Shown: positions 59,320 through 64,000 of the stretch, one piece after another
Layout: every line of letters starts with the position of its first letter
Position numbering within the stretch: the stretch's first letter is position 1
Assembly (NCBI GenBank): GCA_029204225.1
Contig: CM055098.1
Span: 8,414,246 to 8,478,245 of the forward strand
DNA from: Diphasiastrum complanatum
Taxonomy: Eukaryota; Streptophyta; Lycopodiopsida; Lycopodiales; Lycopodiaceae
DNA length: 64,000 bases
Reading direction: 5' to 3'
Position numbers and translations under genes: made by a program
Notes under the pieces: model-generated
Told to the model about the DNA's origin: nothing
Databases searched by the model: none
What the model saw: the letters and a program-made list of their open reading frames with translations, nothing else

Positions 59320-60730
59320 CCCCTTAAGCTTACTGCTAAAAACTTGAATAAAAATTCAACATACTAACTAAGGTAGTATGTCTTTTTTTTACAATGATTT
59401 TGTCAATATATCAACCAACATACTATCGGTGTGACAGTAGATTAATTTGACCTTTTTTTTTTTTTTTTACTTTCTCGCTTAGAAAATGAAATTGAACTTC
59501 AATATGCTTAGTTCTAGGGTGAGATCATGGGTTTGAAAAAAGTGCAATGCAACTTTGATTGTCACAATGCAATGTGATTGGTCTAATTTGGTGAAATTTC
59601 AGATCTTGTAGTAATCTATTGAGTCAAATGACTTCCTTTATTGTAGAAGTGTTTGCGACATATTCGAACTTGATAGAGGACAAATAAATGCATTTATGCT
59701 TTCTACTGTTTCATGAAATGAGTCCTTCTAGAAGAATACATAAGTAGCCAGAAGTGGATGTCCTGGTATCCACGTCTCCAACAATCTGAGTCTAAATTAG
59801 CTTTCAAGATTAATGCATCCACTAAATTTTTATCATAACACAAAGCATAATGCTTTGTGGCTTGTATGTATCTTAATAATCTTTATAGAGCTTTTCAATG
59901 TTGTAGGCCTAGATTCAACATGTATTGAGACAGTGTACTGAATGTAAAAGCAAGATCAAGTCATATGCAAGTCATGCCATACATGAGAGAGCCAATGATC
60001 GATTGATAAGGATATTTGCACGTTTCCTTATGCTCTTTCTCATACTTTGGACACACGGCCTTCAATAGTTTGAATCGTGGATCCATAGGAGAGTCTATGG
60101 TTTTGTAGTCTTCCGTGCCCTACTTGTAAAGTACACCAATTAGATATCTTTGTTGGCTTAAAGTGATTCTTTTGATAGTTCTATCTCTTGTGATCTCTAT
60201 GCCAAGTATGCAATGTATTGGGCCCAAATCAGTTATTCGAATTCTTTCGACAGTAGTGCTTTGGTCTCATGTAGCAGTTGATTGAAATTGTTGATGATTA
60301 GAGAATCATCGACATAAAGTGCTATCATGACATAGCTTGAGCCTCTATACTGAAGATACACATTAGAATCTACATAACTAGAAGTAAATTGATGTTGCAA
60401 AAAGAATAGATTTGTTCTTTCAAACGAGGCTTTTGGAGCTTGCTTTAACTCATAGAGGGCTAAAATTTACAGATTTTATGCTCTTGACCTTGAAGGATGT
60501 AACCTTCTGGTTAAAAGATATAAATGTCTTTTTGTATGTATTTGTTAAGGAATGCTATCCGAACGTCCATGTGGTGAATGTCCAGATCTTCTGTAGCTAC
60601 GATAGCCAATAATGTTTATATAGATTCATGTTTACTGCTGCACTGAAAAGTCTCAATGTAATATATTTCATATAATTGTTCATAGCCTTTTACCACTAGT
60701 CGAGCTTTCCATTTGGATATAGATTGTTAG
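59320..60730 (-). pseudogene. Copia element J RT and RNase H, heavily mutated
   Basis: Reading leftwards: KYIQKDIYLF near 60,540, the YVDD box intact (MIALYVDDSLIINNFNQLLH, about 60,345-60,285), GPIHCILGIEITRDR, SPMDPRFKLLKAVCPK, YPYQSIIGSLMYGM, LLRYIQATKHYALCY, and RNase H traces (FHQI..., HCDNQS-like) down to 59,330. Many stops. The family differs from B and C in sequence. Confidence 0.72.
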
Positions 60731-61396
<666 letters not shown>

Positions 61397-61419
61397 GGGT
61401 ATTCCCAACAAAGAGTAAA

Positions 61420-62091
61420 TAGATAAAATTCTCCAATAAAATGTGTTTGTTTTAAACTTAGAGATTACTTTTTAGAGTTGGGTCCAAATTGGGACTCACA
61501 TGAATCTTGTGATTTCTAATGTATTTTTTGTGGACCCTTGGATCAAGTTGGGTCCAAGATGAATGGTTAGGATCATTGTGAATATTATCCAATAAGATTG
61601 AGGGGCAAGGGCCTTCTCTATTTTATAAAAAGGCACCATTTGTACACTATTTCCATGCTTAATGAGGAGGAAACTCTACCATTTTGGGAAGAGAAGCATC
61701 CTCATTTGCTATTCACTACTTGTTAATGCTCTTGATTGTGTTTTCCATTGCTTTCTATTTCCATGTTTATTGTTTGCCATAGTGAATGCTTTTCCATTAG
61801 CAAGCATAAGGAGCATTTGAGCTAACCTCCACCCTCACTCTCTATCTTTCTCTCTTCCTCTCTTCTCTTCTCAACCTCTTCTTTTCCATCCCTTCCCTTC
61901 ACCCAAACTATGATGAATGTTAGTGTAGAGGAGTAGAGTTAAAGGGGAGTAGCATAGTGGTGAGTAGAGTTAAGGGAGAAAGTAGGAATTTAACTAAAAG
62001 TAGCATTTATGCATAGTTAGGCACCTATCTAGTTATCTAACCTTTGTTGCCAGGCGGAAGGGTTATACTACGAAAGATCATCGACCCCACA
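61420..62091 (+). repeat. Putative 5' LTR of gypsy element K (left edge uncertain)
   Basis: Ends ...CCCCACA just before a tRNA-Asp primer site. TATA box TATAAAAAGG at 61,624-61,633, then a pyrimidine-rich leader (61,845-61,910). No second LTR in the window. Confidence 0.55.
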
Positions 62092-62092
62092 A

Positions 62093-62109
62093 TGGCGCCG
62101 TTGCCGGGG
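62093..62109 (+). other. Primer-binding site, tRNA-Asp
   Basis: TGGCGCCGTTGCCGGGG, the intact plant gypsy primer site; compare 4313-4326. Confidence 0.85.
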
Positions 62110-63404
62110 ATAGGTTTCCACTAACTAGTTTAGTTGCATTTTAGCTATTTCTCTTGCTTTTTAGAGTAGTTTAGGTAGATTTTTGGGAGTTTAGAGTTAG
62201 TTTTCTGTATTTTTTTGTGTTTGGACTGTTCACAGCTAGCGGAGGAGGTGTGAGAGGGTAGAGGAGACCCTGAACACCCTCTAAGGACTTGAAACCCAAA
62301 CCAATCATCCAAAAAACTCAAAAAACACACCAATCTGCATTTTGGAGAGAAAAAGAGCCAAAAAACTCATTAGATTTTTATATCTCTAGAATCAGTAGGA
62401 ATTAACCCTTGCATGACTGGCAGCAGCTCCCGGGTATTGTCCCAGACCTGCATAGAAGCCTGCGAGAGTTAGTTCCAAGTAGATTGTAAAAATCAGAGAA
62501 AAATTTTAAAAAATTCAAAAAACCCTTGAAAAAATCCAAAAAAATTCAAATCTTCATAAGAACTCTCACAGAGCCCTTTGAAGTTCCATCTCAGTGAGAC
62601 CAGGATACATAGAGGCTTGCAAGAGTTAGTTTCATGATTAAGTGCCTGTGCGAGAGTTTCCAATGAAAAAAGGTGAGAAAGTACCAGTGAACCCTCACAG
62701 ACAGTGAAATTTTCATTTCCAATGATCAAGAACTCTCACAGAGGATTCTGAAGTTCCATCTCAGTGAGACCAGGACATAGAAGAGCTTGCGAGAGTTAGC
62801 TTGATTCCAGTGAGCTGGAAATTGGATTTAAATGCAAAAAAATCACTAAAAAGTGAAGATCCAGCAAATTCTTCTGGTAAAAACTCTCGCAGATCATCTC
62901 AATTGATTCAAAATGTCGAATTACATCAGTGATAAAGCCTGCGAGAGTTAGTATGAAGATCTGGTGAAGATCAAGCCCAAAAAGTGATTTTTAACCCTCA
63001 CGGACAGTGAAATTTTCACTTCTTGCGAGAGTTAACTCTCGAAGAGATTTCTATAGTGAGACCTAACTTAGATCCAGCTACTGTGAAGCTTGCGAGAGTT
63101 ACTTCCCAAAGATCTGAAAGATATCAAGTTTTTTACTTGCAAAAATAGCTAAAGAACCCTTGCACAGCCAACCCTCGCACAAGATAACCCTCGTAGACCA
63201 AATTAGTGAAAATATCTGCATCAGATCCAGCTACTGTCAAATTCTCAGGTCAATCAGTGTAAGGAAAAAAAAAAGTTATCAAGGAAAAACCACTGCAAAA
63301 GGCTTAAAATTCATTCCGGCCGATCAGATCGATCAGATCCTTGAAGATCCAGACTGCATCCTATTGTATAAGCAAGATCCAATCAGTTTGGAAGCCACCA
63401 CTGG
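62110..63404 (+). other. Gypsy K leader with repeated CGAGAGTTA / AACTCTCGC motifs
   Basis: From 62,455 to 63,200 the motif GCGAGAGTTAG (about 62,462; 62,611; 62,649; 62,789; 62,939; 63,024; 63,091) alternates with its complement AACTCTC(A/G)CAGA (about 62,562; 62,731; 62,881) and weaker AACCCTCGCA forms. Two longer blocks, GAAGTTCCATCTCAGTGAGA (62,580 and 62,750), are direct repeats. Confidence 0.7.
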
Positions 63405-64000
63405 ATGAATCTGAGATCAGGACGATCAATAGCACGAAGGATAGCAAATCAGACACCACACCTTCCCAGATTAGCAGTTATGCAACAAGAGGCAGAACCG
63501 GAACCAGTACCAATGGATCCAATGGGCCAATCTGTACATGTCGCACACTTGCATGCATTTCGGAGAGCACCACAGATGGAGATACCAAAATACGATGAAT
63601 CTTCAGATCCCATCCGATTCCTCCAGATCTACGAGCAAGTTTGTGAAATCTACGGCGAACGGACATCTGTGGAGAAGCTGATGCTATTCCCTATGTCCTT
63701 ACTTGTAGTGGCTCAGGATTAGTTTTTCAACCTGTCAGAGGAAGAGAAATTCACCTAGGAGGCGGTTAAGGTGGCTCTCATTACGCGCTTTAAACCAAGA
63801 AAGTTCCTATAAGACCCGTTTCTCCTACTAAGCAAAGTCAAGATGGGAAAATGAGAAAGGGTCTGGGATTATATTGAACGGGTCAAACAACTACGATCCG
63901 AGTGCAGTGCAGCCCTGACTCCCGATCATGTGGTGATCATGTGGTTCCTAGCCGGATTACCATGAAGCATCAGAAGAGAATTGAAAAGACAGGAGCAGTA
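63405..64000 (+). pseudogene. Gypsy K gag, runs off the window
   Basis: ATG 63,405 begins MNLRSGRS, the usual start of plant gypsy gag-pol. Then MEIPKYDESSDPIRFLQIYE, VEKLMLFPMSL, a stop at 63,720, FKPRKFL (stop), DYIERVKQLRSEC and FLAGLP (stop) SIRRELKRQE at the window end. Four stops or so in 200 codons. Homologous to 5140-5736. Confidence 0.75.

Overview
This window is nuclear DNA from a land plant with a large, repeat-rich genome. The evidence is a LOB-domain (LBD) transcription factor gene with plant-type GT-AG introns, Ty1/copia and Ty3/gypsy elements primed by plant-type initiator-Met and Asp tRNA sites, a tRNA-like SINE, CACTA-like DNA transposon remnants, and many very long AG/CT and AC/GT microsatellites. 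The density of AG/CT tracts and the degenerate mix of elements would suit a fern or another large-genome non-model plant, but the sequence alone does not fix the lineage. Nothing looks bacterial or organellar, and I see no rRNA, tRNA or CRISPR locus.

Layout. 0-3 kb: a dead LINE reverse transcriptase and unassigned ORF remnants. 3.4-5.7 kb: a Ty3/gypsy element (LTR, tRNA-Asp primer site, leader full of GAATTC-centred motifs, gag). 5.9-7.0 kb: the 3' half of a copia gag (family A) abutting an LTR piece of a second family (B). 7.4-13.2 kb: a copia gag (family C) interrupted at its start codon by a nearly complete small copia (D); its leader is then cut by a CACTA-like terminus. 14-15.6 kb: a decayed transposase-associated gene. 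15.74-16.73 kb: a ~1-kb imperfect foldback. 16.7-19 kb: microsatellite-punctuated tandem repeats. 19.4-25.7 kb: AT-rich, almost empty. 25.7-29 kb: long (GA)n tracts, a ~200-bp tandem array whose units contain dyads, and a small multi-exon gene of unknown function. 29.1-34.6 kb: family A 5' LTR and gag 5' half, interrupted by a family B element. 34.6-37.4 kb: pieces of a gypsy chromovirus and a minisatellite. 38.5-41.4 kb: a three-exon gene related to the one at 14-15.6 kb, flanked by clusters of GCCACGCGTGGC-like motifs. 41.6-41.8 kb: a SINE with target-site duplications. 42-43.8 kb: the LBD gene, the one clear host gene. 46-61 kb: copia elements E, F, G, H and J in both orientations, several deleted or inverted. 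61.4-64 kb: a second gypsy element running off the end.

Most coding potential is selfish DNA broken by stops, frameshifts, deletions and inversions. The LBD gene (42,913-43,765, two exons) is the only ORF that reads as an intact, recognisable cellular gene; the genes at 27.97-28.97 and 39.0-40.1 kb have credible exon structures but each shows one frame conflict. The most unusual structures are the ~1-kb foldback, the dyad-bearing tandem array, the two halves of one gag gene 24 kb apart in opposite orientation but both ending at the same target-site duplication, and a head-to-head LTR palindrome.
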